Positions 22,021-34,302 are shown, counted from the stretch's first letter. The stretch: 64,000 bases of DNA from Orobanche coerulescens (GCA_033398695.1 CM065804.1:48143501-48207500), one strand, 5' to 3'. Translations and numbers: made by a program. Notes: generated from the sequence alone by a model not told the origin.

Positions 22021-23308
22021 GCTAGTAGAGGACGCGGACGCGGTAGGGGACGTGGCGCAGCCGGTGGGGCGGCCATGTCCCGTAACTCGGGAACCGATTC
22101 GGCTATACCTTCTTTTTCGAACAGTGTCCCACCTAGTTCCGGGGGTCAGCAGGACCAGTCTGCTAGCTCCGATAATGCACATGAGAATGTTGGAGTGGCG
22201 AACATTTTGCAGCAAGTAGCGAACCAGATTACGCTACTAACTTAGGCCGTCCTGGTCGGCCAAGCTAATGCCAACCCAGTTTCGCCTACTGGATTCAATA
22301 ATGATAAGCTACTACAGGACGTGATTCGTATGGGTCCTCCGCAGTTTGATGGTGCTTCCTACCCTTCCGGTTGGGAGAGTTGGTTGTTTGAGATGGAAAA
22401 GGTGTTTTAAGCTGCCAACTGCTCTGAGGAGAGGAAGGTACCCATCGCTTAGTACTTCCTCGCCAAAGAGGCGGCAACGTGGTGGCAAGCGGTGAAACCA
22501 CGTGATCGGGCAGCCACGTGGGCAGAATTCCGAGAGCTGATGGAAGACGAGTTTTGTCCGTGGCCAGTTAAAGAGGGGAGGATCCGAGCCTTCTTTGAGG
22601 CTAAGCCCCAGGATGTTCCTATCTCTCAAGCTATCAAGGACTACAACCAACAGATTCATTATGTGAGAAACCAAGTCCGAGCTGAGCTTGATAAGATCTA
22701 CCACTTCGATATGAGGATGAAACTGAGGGTGCGTCACTACATGTCTGGTATGGGATGCACAACTTTGAATGAGTATCAGAATAAGGCGATGGCTTACGAG
22801 ATGTCATTTGCTGCGACAGAGACGACAGCCGAGGGGAAGAAATAGAAGACCTCCGACCAGTTTTCGGGAGGCAAGTCAGGTGGGCATCCGAAGGCTCAGT
22901 CTAGTTCGAGAGTCTTCGGGGGTCAGTCTTCATCATTTGGGAGAGGAAACGGTTCTAAGTCTGCTCCTACTGGTTCCGTTTGCGGTCCTACGTGCTTTAA
23001 CTGTGGTCGTCCCGGCCACATGATGAGTGAGTATGATAGTCCCCCGAATCAGTGTCTTGCGTGCGGTCGGATGGGACATCGTGCTAAGTTTTGTACGGAT
23101 GCAGTTCGGGCACCAGTTACTCAGATATCAGCTCCAGCTGCGGGAGAGCTGAGTGTGAATCAGACACCGACAGTTCCTTAGCCACAACAGAGTTTTGGTA
23201 GAGGTCGAGGACGTGGACAGCCTTCTAGAGGGGGAGCTTCTAGTGAGGGGTCTGTTCCACCCCGAGTATATGAGATGAGACGAGCAGGAGATCCTGACGC
23301 GACGGTGG
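22021..23308 (+). pseudogene. gag: Gag of element B, five nonsense codons
   Basis: A single frame runs from the Arg/Gly-rich leader (SRGRGRGRGRGRG-like, from 22024) through capsid-like text (PPQFDGAS near 22338; AATWWQAVKP near 22470) to two zinc knuckles. The first reads CFNCGRPGHMMSEY, its last Cys replaced by Tyr; the second, CLACGRMGHRAKFC, is intact (22990-23097). Stops at 22243, 22408, 22450, 22843 and 23179 are all in that frame with no frameshift; four are TAG, and several stand where a Gln is expected. No ATG in this frame is evident before the leader, so the start is unclear. It ends at the solo LTR H. Confidence 0.88.
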
Positions 23309-24174
23309 TGTTGCGATTTTTACTACACGCAAGTGCACGTCATCGTTTACAAGTAATAAAGTGATAAGTAGAGTATCGTTCCCACGAGGATTGAATCTCT
23401 AACTACCGACGTTTTCGTATTCCAATTTTATTTGAACTATCGAAGTTGGGTTTTTGGATTAATAACTAAAAGAATTAATAAAAGACTAAATGAAACGATA
23501 GCTTGAATAAAGGTAATCAAATGATAAATAAGTCTAGAGTTCTGAATCCACCTTAATTTATCCGAATTTAATCTTGATTATCCGTAATAAACAATTTTCC
23601 CAATTTATTGAAGGCGGAGATTGCTAAAATATTCTACCGCCTCTCCCGAGGTCAATAGATTTATCTAACGTCGACTAACGCACTCTATCCCTAGGTGAAT
23701 TATCTCGTCGCTAGGCAAAAAGCATGAAATCTCCTAAAGGCCACGTAGTTCCTATGAGTATATTCCTATCTCACAGAATAAAACGGTCCTTACCAATAGT
23801 TCCTCACCAAATCTCCTCTCCCGATTCAAGTGAATGATTAAATCAATACAACTATTGGCCGATAATTGCAAGCATTAAACTTAATTGGGAAAACTCAATA
23901 AAAGGTAATAAATTGGATAATATCAATCAATTCGTCAAAAGAACGGTTTCATCAAAACCCTAGATTAGGGCTTTAGCCTGACATACTAAAAGCTGACAAT
24001 ACAGAATAAATAAACGAAAGCATAAAATTCAAACGCAGATGAAGCTCGGATTCCTCCGTTCTTGACTCCCGCCTCGCCTCAATTCTTCCTTTCCTCCTCT
24101 TCTCTGTCTCCGGCTTGACTCTCCTAGGTTTAGATTCAATGATTCCAAGATAATTAAATTAGGGTCTTAAGCCC

Positions 24175-24182
24175 TATTTATA
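24175..24182 (-). promoter_or_regulatory. TATA box of solo LTR H (minus strand)
   Basis: TATAAATA on the minus strand, in GAGCTATAAATAGGGC. It lies 93 bp downstream, in LTR sense, of the GTGCCGCGGCAC repeat cluster. Confidence 0.6.
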
Positions 24183-24274
24183 GCTCAGCACTTCCATAAA
24201 TCACGTCCGTATTAGTTGGTTGAAAACGGCTTGAAACGGCCCAAAATCCGCGAGACGTACCAAACCCGCTAAGT

Positions 24275-24440
24275 GTGCCGCGGCTCATCAACCTGTGCCG
24301 CGGCACATCGCCAAAATCAATACCAGGCGTAATTAAATCCTTCGTGCCGCGGCTCACATGGGCTATTCCGCGGCACAGTACACCTACTCGCCCTTGGTGG
24401 TGTCTTCCTTTGCCGGCTCGGCTTCCTTGTGCCGCGGCTC
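24275..24440 (-). repeat. Palindromic GTGCCGCGGCAC cluster in LTR H
   Basis: Five copies (starts 24275, 24295, 24344, about 24365, 24429). One is the perfect palindrome GTGCCGCGGCAC, three are GTGCCGCGGCTC and one is TTCCGCGGCAC. Steps of 20 and 21 bp occur but the others are wider, so the pitch is less regular than in the other LTRs, and the core is CCGCGG rather than CGNNCG. Confidence 0.9.
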
Positions 24441-24603
24441 ATAGTCCAGCTTTTGCTGCTACCGTTTTGCCTCGTTTAAGTTTCCGGACTTCAATTTCCT
24501 GTCAATCATACAAAATTAAGGCATTAAAAGCTCATTTAGATGATTTCACACTCCAAAATACTACAAAATAATGATGAATAAGCGTATAAAAATACGCCTA
24601 ACA

Positions 24604-27600
24604 GGTGGCTACAGGTACCATTCACATCCTTGACCATCCTGTTTCCGTATTATTGGATTTTGGTGCTACGCATTCTGTCATATCTATGGATTGTGTGCGT
24701 CGTCTGCGTGTTGATTTCCTAGTTGTGTGTGAACCATTTATTGTTAAATTGCCTAGTGGGGATAGCATCGTGGGGGATCGTGAGATTAGAGATTTTCCAG
24801 TGAGTATCGCGGGGAGGGTTTGGCCTTCTAATCTGATTGCGGTAGATATTAGAGATGAAGATTTGATTCCGGGCGAGGATTGGCTGGACCGTCATGGGGC
24901 AATCATGAATTATAGAACGAGAACCATTTCGATTTTAGCCTCTGACGGTACCGAGCATTCTTTTGTGGGGCGTAAGCGGAGTAGTCAGAGGTTCTTGATC
25001 AGCGCTTTGAAAGCGGTGAGACTTCTTCGAGGAGGTTGCACAGGGTATTGGTGTTACGCTTTGAGATCGGGAGAAGGGGGAGTCGAGCTATCGTCTATTC
25101 CGGTAGTGTGTGAGTATCCTGACCTCTTTCCAGACGAGTTGTCGGGTTTGCCGCCGGACCGAGATGTTGAGTTTACCGTCGATTTAGAGCCGGGTGCAGC
25201 ACCGATTTCTAAGACGCCATATCGTATGGCGCCTGCCGAGATGCTTGAGTTGAAGAAACAGTTGGGAGAGTTACTAGACATGGGGTATATTCAACCGAGC
25301 ACTTCGCCTTGGGGCGCACCGGTCTTGTTTGTGAAGAAGAAGGATGGGTCGCTACGTTTATGTATCGACTACCGAGAGTTGAACAAAGTGACTATCAAAA
25401 ACAAGTATCCGCTCCCTAGGATTGATGATTTGTTTGACTAACTGCAAGGGGAAACCGTGTTTTCAAAGATTGATTTGAGATCGGGGTATTATCAGCTCCG
25501 AGTGAAGGATACTGATATTCCGAAGACGGCCTTTCGGATGAGATACGGTCACTACGAGTTTGTGGTTATGCCTTTTGGGCTTACCAACGCCCCATCCGTG
25601 TTCATGCATCTTATGAACAAAGTCTTTATCGAGTACCTCGATAAGTGTGTAGTCATTTTTATCGATGACATCCTGATTTACTCGAAGAACGAGGAGGAGC
25701 ATGCCCGTTATTTGCATATCGTGTTAGATATTTTGAGAACTCAGCATCTTTTTGCGAAATTCTCAAAGTGTGAGTTTTGGTTACGGGAGGTTATGTTTCT
25801 CGGTCATGTGATCTCGGCCGAGGGTGTTCGTGTGGACCCACATAAGGTAGAGGCAATGTTGGATTGGGTGCCGCCCAAGAACGTGAAGGAGGTCCGTAGT
25901 TTTCTGGGCTTGGCCGGATATTAACGTAGATTCGTTGAGGGGTTTTCTAAGCTCGCTCGACTGCTGACTCAGTTGTTACAGATGTCAGAGAAGTTTGTGT
26001 GGACCGATGAGAGGAGTTGAAGAAACGGTTGACGACCACTCCTATTTTGGCGTTACCGAGTGGTAACGAGGGTTTCTCAGTTTGTAGTGATGCTTCGGGC
26101 CAAGGGCTCGGATGTGTACTTATGCAGCACGGGAGGATGATTGCCTATGCTTCCCATCAGTTGAAACCGTACGAGTTGAATTACCCTACGCACGATCTTG
26201 AGTTGGCCCCAGTTGTATTTGCGTTGAAGATCTGGCGTCATTACTTGTATGGCTCGTCGTGTCAGATTTTCCTCGATCAGAAAAGCCTGAAGTACATTTT
26301 TACGCAGAAAGAGCTTAACATGAGACAACGGAGGTGGTTGGAGTTGATCAAAGATTACGACCTCGAGATTCTCTATCATCCGGGTAAGGCAAATGTGGTG
26401 GCAGATGCCTTGAGCTGGAAATTGGTATTGCTTCGGGCGCTTGAGTTGCTTATGGCTCAGTCGGGACTTCAGCGAGAGTTTATGAGGTTGAGTATTGAGA
26501 TTGTGCTACCAGAGAGTTTCGGGCAGTTGCGTACACTTGAGATTTCGTCGTCTTTAGTCGACGACATTAAGTCGGGACAGTTAGAGGACCCGATGTTTAT
26601 TCAGCTTCGAGAGAATGTAGGGATGGGGAAAGCCCCGGGATTCATGATTCATGAGGATGGTGTGTTGAGTTCCAAGGTCGGCTTTGTGTTCCGAATGACT
26701 TGGAATTGAGGCAGAGTATTATGCGAGAGGCTCATGCGTCACCTTACTCAGTCCATCCGGGCTCGAGTAAAATGTATAATGATTTGAGAAAGAATTTCTG
26801 GTGGAATGACATGAAGAATGAGGTAGTCGAGTTTGTGGCTAAGTGTTTGACTTGTCAACAAGTCAAAATCGAGCATCAGCGGCCAGCCGGATTGTTGAAA
26901 CCACTTCCCATCCCGAAATGGAAGTGGGAGGATATCTCCATGGATTTTGTCACGAACTTGCCGAGGACGAAGACCGGAATGAATATGATGTGGGTGATCG
27001 TAGACCGACTGACTAAGTCGACACATTTTCTGGGCATCAAGGATACGTGGGGTCCAGAAAAGTTGGCTTGTGTTTTTGTCGCGCAGATAGTGAGACTTCA
27101 TGGTACGCCGAAGACCATTATTTCTGACAGAGACGGCTGGTTTGTATCGCATTTCTGGCAGGCGGTACACAAGGCATTGGGGACACGTTTACGTTTGAGT
27201 ACATCTTTCCACCCTCAGACCGACGGGCAGTCCGAACGTACCATTCAGACGTTCGAGGACTTGTTGCGCGCGTGTGCGTTAGATTAGAGTAGTGACTGGG
27301 AGGAGCATCTGGCCTTGATTGAGTTTACGTATAATAATAGTTGGCATGCGTCGATCAAGATAGCACCGTATGAGGTGCTTTATGGCCGACGTTGCCGATC
27401 AACGATATGTTGGGATGAGCCGTCCAATCTAGTTGGCACTGATCCGGACCTTGTGTTGGAGACGAGGGAGAAAGTTGAGTTGATTAGAAAGAGAATGTTG
27501 GCAGCTCAGAGTCGATGAAACTCTTATGTGGATGTTAGGCATCGACCTTTGGAGTTTGCGGTGGGAGATCATGTTCTGTTGCGAGTGTCTCAATTGAAGG

Positions 27601-27981
27601 GAGTTTTCTGTTTGGGGAAAAGGGGAAGCTCAGCTCGAGGTATATTGAGCCTTTCGAGATATTGGAGAGAGTCAGTGAGTTGGCATACCGTTTGGCTTTG
27701 CCTCCATCGTTGCGTCATGTTCATATATATTTCACGTCTCTCAGCTGAGGAAGTATGTTCCGGACCCGTCCCATGTTATTGATTTCGGAGACGTGGAGAT
27801 CGAGAAGGATGTTACGTTTGAGGAGAGGCCCGTTAGAATTTTAGAGCGTCGAGACAAGCAATTAAGGCACAAAACCATTCCTTTGGTTAAGGTGCAATGG
27901 TCGAGGCACGGAGTAGAAGAAGCGACGTGGGAGTTAGAGGAGGATATGCGTTCGAGGCACCCCGAGCTTTTTGATTCTTAA
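24604..27981 (+). pseudogene. pol: Pol of element B: PR-RT-RNaseH-IN-chromodomain, broken
   Basis: Protease active site reads LLDFGATHS (about 24650) instead of DTGA/DSGA. RT (about 25080-25924) has FIDDILIYS and is cut by TAA at 25439-25441 where Gln is expected and TAA at 25922. RNase H is open at 26017-26709 ([10 protein letters not shown]), then a frameshift near 26690. Integrase (26700-27287) shows EAHASPYSVHPG, CLTCQQV, MDF, SDRDG and QSERT blocks, with stops near 27285 and 27518 and a shift near 27640-27780. The chromodomain HGVEEATWELEEDM ends at 27981. Confidence 0.93.
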
Positions 27982-28000
27982 GTTTCGGGACGAAACTTTA

Positions 28001-28016
28001 TTTTAGAGGGGGAGAA
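28001..28016 (+). other. Polypurine tract of element B
   Basis: TTTAGAGGGGGAGAA just before the 3' LTR TG at 28017. Confidence 0.75.
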
Positions 28017-30076
28017 TGTAATATCCGTACCTTTCCATTTTTAGCAGTTTCCATTTTTGGTGTATGTCTATTTTTATCAACTTGCTTGTAACCGTTTCGA
28101 CATTTTGAATCTACTTTATTCTTGGAGTTTTTCCATTTGGTCGAGTTTTGGTGATGTTTTCACGTAATTTCATTTTATGTCATGTTTTGCCGTATGAACG
28201 TTCGATTCTCATAAAACTCGTTCGTTTTTGTTGTTTCTTGGTTTGTGCAAGTTTGTATGGTTGAGTTGGTCGTGTTGAGACTTTCGGTTCATTAATCCGA
28301 CGTTGTTTCGTGATTTTCGGGCACTTGGGCCATTTTTGTAATTTCCTATAAGTTTAGGGAATCTCATTTTCGTTGTCGCATTACGGACCCTCCGGTGGTC
28401 GGAATTATATTTTCTTTCATCACTTAGCTCTGTCATCTTGATTATTTCGTGTTTATGTTTCTGGATTCTGGCCTTCTCGCGCATTTCGAGTTTCGGACCT
28501 TCGGCAACAGCGTACTGATCTTAGTAGTACTGAGCTGCTGCGTGGGTAGCGCACGCTACTCCTTATTCCCTTGCGTGCGCTACCGGTGTGCAGTTAGCGT
28601 ACGCTAACTTGTTTTTGTTAGCGTGCGCTATCGAGTGGTATTTAGCACGCGCTAAGCCTGTCTGGCGCACACTAGCGACGGGGGCAGCAGCTCCTGGACT
28701 GTTGCAACCCCCGTTAGCGCGCGCTACCTTTAGATAGTTAGCGTGCGCTAATATGTGTTTTTAATAGATCAGCGGGTAGTTCAGAAACAGCATTTTTCAT
28801 TCTTTTCTTTCGTTTTCTTCATGGGGCGACTCCAGAGGGCGATTCCCTTCAGTCTTGATCGGAGAATTCTTCGTATTCCATCACCGTAGAATCGTGTTAG
28901 CATATTACCATCAGCGTAATCATCCTCCATCGCCCGAATCCGAGGTATTTTCTTCAGGAACCCTAACTTGTCTAATTTGGGGGTTTTTCGAGTTTTTCGT
29001 GATTGATTCCGAATTGTTCATGTATGTTACGAAATTCCTTACCGATTGTTATTTGGGTGATTCCCAATCCGTTTTCCTCTAGTTTAATCCGTGAATTGTT
29101 GATACGGGGAGATTTTGCGTAAACCCTCGCCCGTATCGATTGAACGTTTATTGTCATGAATTGTAATCGGGGTTATGGGTGTTTTCCGTTCGATTATTGT
29201 TGTCTGTTAGGACTGAGTTATATTGATCCTTCATTTAGGAACCGTCGTTTTCCGTCCGGATCATTCGTAGTCGTTGTTCGTCCCCATTTCGTCGGAGATG
29301 TCTCAAAGGCAAGTACTTTACATTTGTTTACCTATTCTAGTATTCTAATTATGGCTATTCGTGGTTGTGTGGATGGATATGTGTATGTTCACCTAGGGAC
29401 GGTCCGACGGAGCCTCTAGGGATACGTATTGCGGTGAGTGTGCGTATCACAAACTATGGTTAACCACACAGGGATGTCTGACGGGGCTCTGCGGGGTACG
29501 GTGGCCATGAGTCTCGTACCAACGGTTAACTTTGAATTATTTTGTTGGAGAAATGTTTTTTGTGTTTGTGCACCGTAAATATTCCGGAATATAAATGATT
29601 TCTAAAATGATTTTGGCACATATATTCATCTGATTAGAATGTAGTTCAAATGGATTGTACTTGCACTAGCAGTTGTCGCTAACCCCTTAAATGGGGGAAA
29701 TACTTTTTGTATTTCAGGTACAGGTCTTGGAGACAAGCGAGCACTCGAGCCGTATGAGGATGATGGGCAAGCATGATACTGCTCAGTAGTCAATTGTTGG
29801 TGTTCTGTTTTGTCGGTGGTTATTGATGTCTTGTTTTGGGATTTCTATATTATAAAATTGGTTTAAGTACTCGAGTACTTCCTTTTTGAATTTGTTAATG
29901 TTGTGTTCCTGTTTTGGGAAATGGATTTTATGTTAGACTTTATTTGTCGGATTATAGTCTTTTATTTGAATTGTTATGTCTTTGTCGGATGTTATTTTGG
30001 TACGCTAGCCTGGTGGATTCCACGGTGTGGGGTACACGGCGCTGTAATATGCCCTGATCGTCTTGGGGGTGTTACA
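28017..30076 (+). mobile_element. 3' LTR of element B
   Basis: Starts TGTAATATCCGTACC, ends GGGGGTGTTACA, then GTTCT TSD. Contains the palindrome array (about 28550-28751), duplicated CCGACGG block and hairpin (about 29690). It retains the roughly 90-bp stretch missing from the 5' LTR. Confidence 0.95.
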
Positions 30077-30081
30077 GTTCT

Positions 30082-32040
30082 TCGTTTCTAAAGGTATGTT
30101 GTACGATTCTACTCTATATTTTCGTAGTTATGATGTTAGTGATATAGATTACTACACCTAGTGTTGAATTAATCAAGTAAAACATGTTTGTAGTTAAGCT
30201 TTTAACACTTATTAATGAATATGATAATTAAGGGTTTGGAATGAGGTGTTCTTGATGTTTTAATGATAATGATCATGTTTAATCGAATCATACACTTCTT
30301 GCTAGATTATTAACATCATTAAGACAATAATAATCCTTAGTTTTATCATAGTTAAGTGTAATCAATGGAATTGTTGGCAAAAGGTATTGGAACACCTTGA
30401 TGAATGTTAGAAATTAGTGTTGTTCTTGAACCTAAACTTCAACTTTATTTCTGTTTTTGGCCTAGCCAGGCCTTTGTAAGATGATAAAAGATATTGTTGA
30501 AGACAACCAAGCTCTTATATGTTCATGATAATCGGTCTTATTGATATATTGAACATCATAATAAGTTGATAATGTTCTTAGGAAGATATTATTGATCATT
30601 GGTGATGTTCTTGGAAAGTTATTCGATATAAGATGATATGAACGAACATAAATGATTGTTTAACATGGTCTTGATAAACTCTTATTCATAAGAACCATAC
30701 GAGTATTTGGAAATATTTTGTAAACCGATCATACGAATGAATTGAGGTAAATAGAGTTCTTGGAATAGAATTTTGATATCTTGAGATAGTTAAACTATTC
30801 AAATTGAATTTTAGGGTGTCGTCTCACTGAATTCGATATCGGTGATTATATGGATGTGTTATTGAGTGAAATATATTTCAGTTAAGGTTGATTGTTCGAG
30901 CAACTAATATTAGTCGAGGACCATCCGTTCGTTCGACAAGGAAGGATTATTCTCGTCTCCGTATTGAGGTAAGTTATCTTGCTTGGTTATAATGATGATT
31001 GAATTCTTGTGATGGTTATACGTTTTGTGAATATGAAACACTTATTGAATCTAGATTCGTAGTTCAATATTGTTCTTGATGATGTTCCGTTTCTCATCAT
31101 GGGATTGCATTCCCAAGTTCGTAACTTTGAATCATTGATCTCGTTGATCCTTATTGTCACTTTGGTGAGTTATTGATCCTTAATCGGATATGTGTTTTGT
31201 TGAATTCTTTGTCATGTTGTATCGTGACATATCTGGAATCATATCTGCGTGCCGATAGGTTATTGTGTAGGATTTTTATCCAGGCACATATATAGTCATA
31301 CGTGGATGTTTCCATATTGGACTGTGCACACGAGACGTAGTTCGTGAGGCTAATTAGGCACATTGTCACACGTATATTCTGGATTCCGTATATGGGGTGG
31401 ACATGTGCATGGACACATTTTCGGATCGAGCGTACTGTGATGTCCATCTTGAGCCATGTTGTTTGATCGTTCATAGTCCATGTATGATTGGATATGTTCG
31501 ACGGTTTGTGACTCATTGTTCATATGACCGAGGGGTATGTTCTATAGTCGGGATGTTTTCTTTGAGATCTAATATATGTGAATTGTATAATGTCGGGAGA
31601 ATCATTTATCATGTATATCTGACCCTATGTTTTGGGTGAAATACTTGTGTTGTATTTTAGGTCGAGGCAAATGCAAGGCATGGGAAGAGCATTGTGACAG
31701 CAAAGGGTTCGAAGGATACTAGTTCGGGGGGCCCAATTCTTTTGTTGTCCGGTTATGTTCATACCGTGTAATGTTATTTTTCCGCTCCACTTAATCTATT
31801 GTCCGACTGTATTATTATTTGAAGTATATTCCATCTCCATATGGTTTATACTTGTATTTCGGATTCTGTGTATGTTAAGGCCATTGGCCGTACTATTTAT
31901 AACTCCTAATCAGAGTAATAACTATTTATTGTGGTTCGGTATCACAAGATAATATATATTTAATTTGTATTTTGGTATCGCATGGTGGGTCGCAGTGTGG
32001 GATCCACGACACTGTAATAGCCGCCTTTTGGGGTGTTACA
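30082..32040 (+). mobile_element. 3' LTR of element 1, second part
   Basis: Continues the LTR begun at 19072 after removal of B and one TSD; ends CCTTTTGGGGTGTTACA, identical to 4448-4478. The combined LTR is about 2.7 kb. It includes a short hairpin ACCC/GGGT (31622-31637). The segment about 31250-31460 matches, in reverse orientation, LTR G (about 52080-52290), and 30082-30989 matches LTR I in reverse orientation. Confidence 0.9.
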
Positions 32041-33797
32041 TAACCAAGCAAGATAACTTGCCTCAATTCCATAGGTGAAAGATAGTCCTTCTCCAAATGA
32101 TCAAACGGACGGTATCCTCGATTAAATACTCAATCAAACAAGCAACCTTGAATGAAACGTAATTCATTCAATAATACATTCACATAATATTGATATCAAT
32201 TCGTAGGAAACGATGCTCGAACCAACCCAAATAATTCACTCTATTCCAATGAACATTCTACCGATTATTGATGAATTTCAATACATATGGTTTGTCTTCC
32301 ACAAATCGGATTACTATACTAAAATGTCCTTTTAATACTCTTGTTATCACTATAAACAAGTTTATGCATTAAACACCTTCAATTCACTATTAACAATCAG
32401 ATTAACCAAGTTCTTACGGTTCTTCAACATCTACTTCTATACAAAGACCATCATAAATGAATTCAATACATTATCAATCACAATTAGCATTACCATCTTA
32501 AGTACACTATCCACTTTATTATGATGATCTATACTTCTTTAAGTTATCAACACATTCAATTAATTAAAACTTATAGTTGCATTCATCCGTATTCTTATCA
32601 AATCTCAGGACTTTGCTAAGCCGAATCAACAAAGGTGTTATATCTTTTAAGATTTTTGGACTAAGAGAAACATCATTCCTAATCTCTAACATTCATCAAG
32701 TTCTTCCCAAGGTAGGAAATATACCTAACATGGTGTTTTAACACTTCTATGATATCAATTCCATTGATTAAATTTAACTGCGATGAAGCTAAATGATTAT
32801 CATTATTCTGCTGATGTTAATACAACCAGCAAGATGAGTATGATTTTTATAAACGTGATCATTATCAATAAAACGTCAAGAACATATTCATTCCAAACCT
32901 TTAATTACCATATTCATTAATAGGTGTTAAAAAGCTTAACCACAAATATGTTTTACTTGATTAATTCAATACTAGGTGTAGTATACCATATCAATATCAT
33001 CATAACTACGAAAATATAGAGTAGAATCACACAACTTACTTCCAGAAATGAAGAATAAACCACCAAAACTACAAGAACACACTCCAAGCTTCAAGAACAC
33101 CTTCCAAACTTCCAATCAACAAGCTCCAATCCAAGATGCAAGGCTCAAATACAAGTTGGAAGAGGGTATAATCGGTCTAGGTAGGCAGGGGGACGATAGC
33201 TTGGAGAGAAAAATCAAAGTTGGAACGTACAAATGAAAGACACAAGCTGTCTTTTTATAAACTGCACAATCTATTACATACGTTATAGCATGAAGCTAAC
33301 GTACGTTAATCACTTTACGTACGCTACACATAAGTTGTTACGTACGTAATCTACCTCCGGAGGCTACTACCTCAAAACACCAACCTCATTATGTGCATTA
33401 TAGCCTCAGCATTACATACGTAATATACGTCAACTTGGCTTTCTCGAAAAGGCCAATTATCCGGATCATGTCTGGCCCCTCATGCCGAAAGTTGAGATCG
33501 GATAAGATTCTAAGCATTACATATGTAACCAGTACCCCATTACGTACGTAAAGCCAACACATTAGCGTATGTTAAGTTAAATATTAGCATATGTTAAACA
33601 CAGAAAACATAGCCAAAAAATGTAACAATCTACACAACGTCAAGAAATCAACCACAATGCGAATGACACTTATAATCAAGTCTATTCTGATATATCCCGA
33701 CATCAATAAACATTAACTAAATGTAACATGATTACAACAATACTCAAGTTATCCGAATAATACAATAGAAGTTAAGAAATTACTATCGGATATTACA
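32041..33797 (-). mobile_element. LTR I: truncated inverted LTR of the element 1 family
   Basis: On the minus strand it begins TGTAATATCCGATAGTAATT at 33797 and matches the element 1 LTR up to the position equivalent to 30989, where it stops against the end of the element 1 3' LTR (32040/32041). The palindrome array in reverse includes starts at 33274, 33297, 33315 and 33338 (23, 18, 23). The TATA box TTTATAAAAAG is intact on the minus strand (33252-33261). Confidence 0.88.
33252..33261 (-). promoter_or_regulatory. TATA box of LTR I (minus strand)
   Basis: Minus-strand TTTATAAAAA, 12 bp after the last palindrome of the array. The element 1 copy has G in place of T at the third base of TATA. 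Confidence 0.6.
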
Positions 33798-33923
33798 GTA
33801 TTTGACCTGTTTGATGCAAAACATAATGGGCAATTAGACTTTGAAGAGTTTGCGCGGGCTTTATCAGTTTTTCATCCAAATACTTTTACTGATGACAATA
33901 TTGATAATCTATCTAATGTGTAA
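33798..33923 (+). pseudogene. CBL calcium sensor fragment, EF-hand exon
   Basis: CBL proteins bind Ca2+ through EF hands and activate CIPK kinases. This piece reads [20 protein letters not shown] then [13 protein letters not shown], closely matching the CBL exon around the first EF-hand loop, then diverges and stops at 33921-33923, where an intron would be expected. It begins at the exon edge (V of VFDLFD) directly against the terminus of LTR I; the preceding CBL exons are not in the window. Best read as one exon of a CBL gene disrupted by the retroelement. Confidence 0.75.
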
Positions 33924-34302
33924 AAAGAAAAAAAGGGGAAAAAATTTATCGTGGGAGAGAAGAGAGTGAGAGGGTTTAAAATTTGATGTGGGATAAAAGG
34001 AGGAAATAATTTTGTAGTGGGAGGGAATGAATCTAGATGGGTTGAAAATTTAATATGGGAAAAGTAAATAAATAGAGTTGCAAAATAAAATAAAAAAGCT
34101 CTAAATTGCACAAAGGGGGTATTGAACCATTGCCACTTCTTTCAAGATATCATCTCTTTTCCACCAGACCAAATCACTCATAATTATTATTCTCTTAGCT
34201 TATTAGTAATATATAAAAAATAGCTTCGGTTAGACCCCCTTAGACCCCCTATGTACAATTCCGGCTGGCCGGAGGGGTCCCGGGACCCCCCTGGACCCCC
34301 TA

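Larger units (their letters stand above)
23309..24603 (-). mobile_element. Solo LTR H, Tat/Athila-like, inside element B
   Basis: On the minus strand it starts TGTTAGGCGTATTTTTATACG (at 24603) and ends AAAATCGCAACA (at 23309). It is flanked by GGTGG at 23304-23308 and 24604-24608, a perfect 5-bp TSD. No internal region or partner LTR remains, so it is a solo LTR. The end CACTTGCGTGTAGT... resembles Tat/Athila LTR ends. Removing it restores the gag-to-protease frame of B. Confidence 0.9.
19808..30076 (+). mobile_element. Element B: Tekay-like Ty3/gypsy, holding a solo LTR
   Basis: 5' LTR 19808-21792, PBS 21798-21809, gag from about 22021, solo LTR H at 23309-24603, remaining pol to 27981, polypurine tract, 3' LTR 28017-30076, TSD GTTCT. 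A different family from A/C by LTR sequence but with the same gene order and chromodomain. Gag keeps a single frame apart from nonsense codons. Confidence 0.95.
4448..32040 (+). mobile_element. Element 1: Tekay-like Ty3/gypsy chromovirus, twice interrupted
   Basis: Parts in order: 5' LTR remnant (4448-4478), PBS, gag and pol (4928-9425), insertion of element A, polypurine tract (19059-19071), and 3' LTR (19072-19807 plus 30082-32040) split by element B. The link between the two ends is the match of the 5' remnant to the last 31 bp of the 3' LTR (32010-32040). TSDs around both insertions show the pieces were once continuous. Long LTRs, a tRNA-Met-type PBS and a C-terminal chromodomain point to the Tekay/Del clade. 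Confidence 0.85.

Noticed and set aside
31157..31516. 119-residue minus-strand ORF in the element 1 LTR
   Set aside because: Lies wholly in the LTR; the related segment in LTR G does not keep the frame.
33798..33923. Intact small EF-hand gene
   Set aside because: No start codon, only one EF-hand region, and the match ends where an intron is expected.
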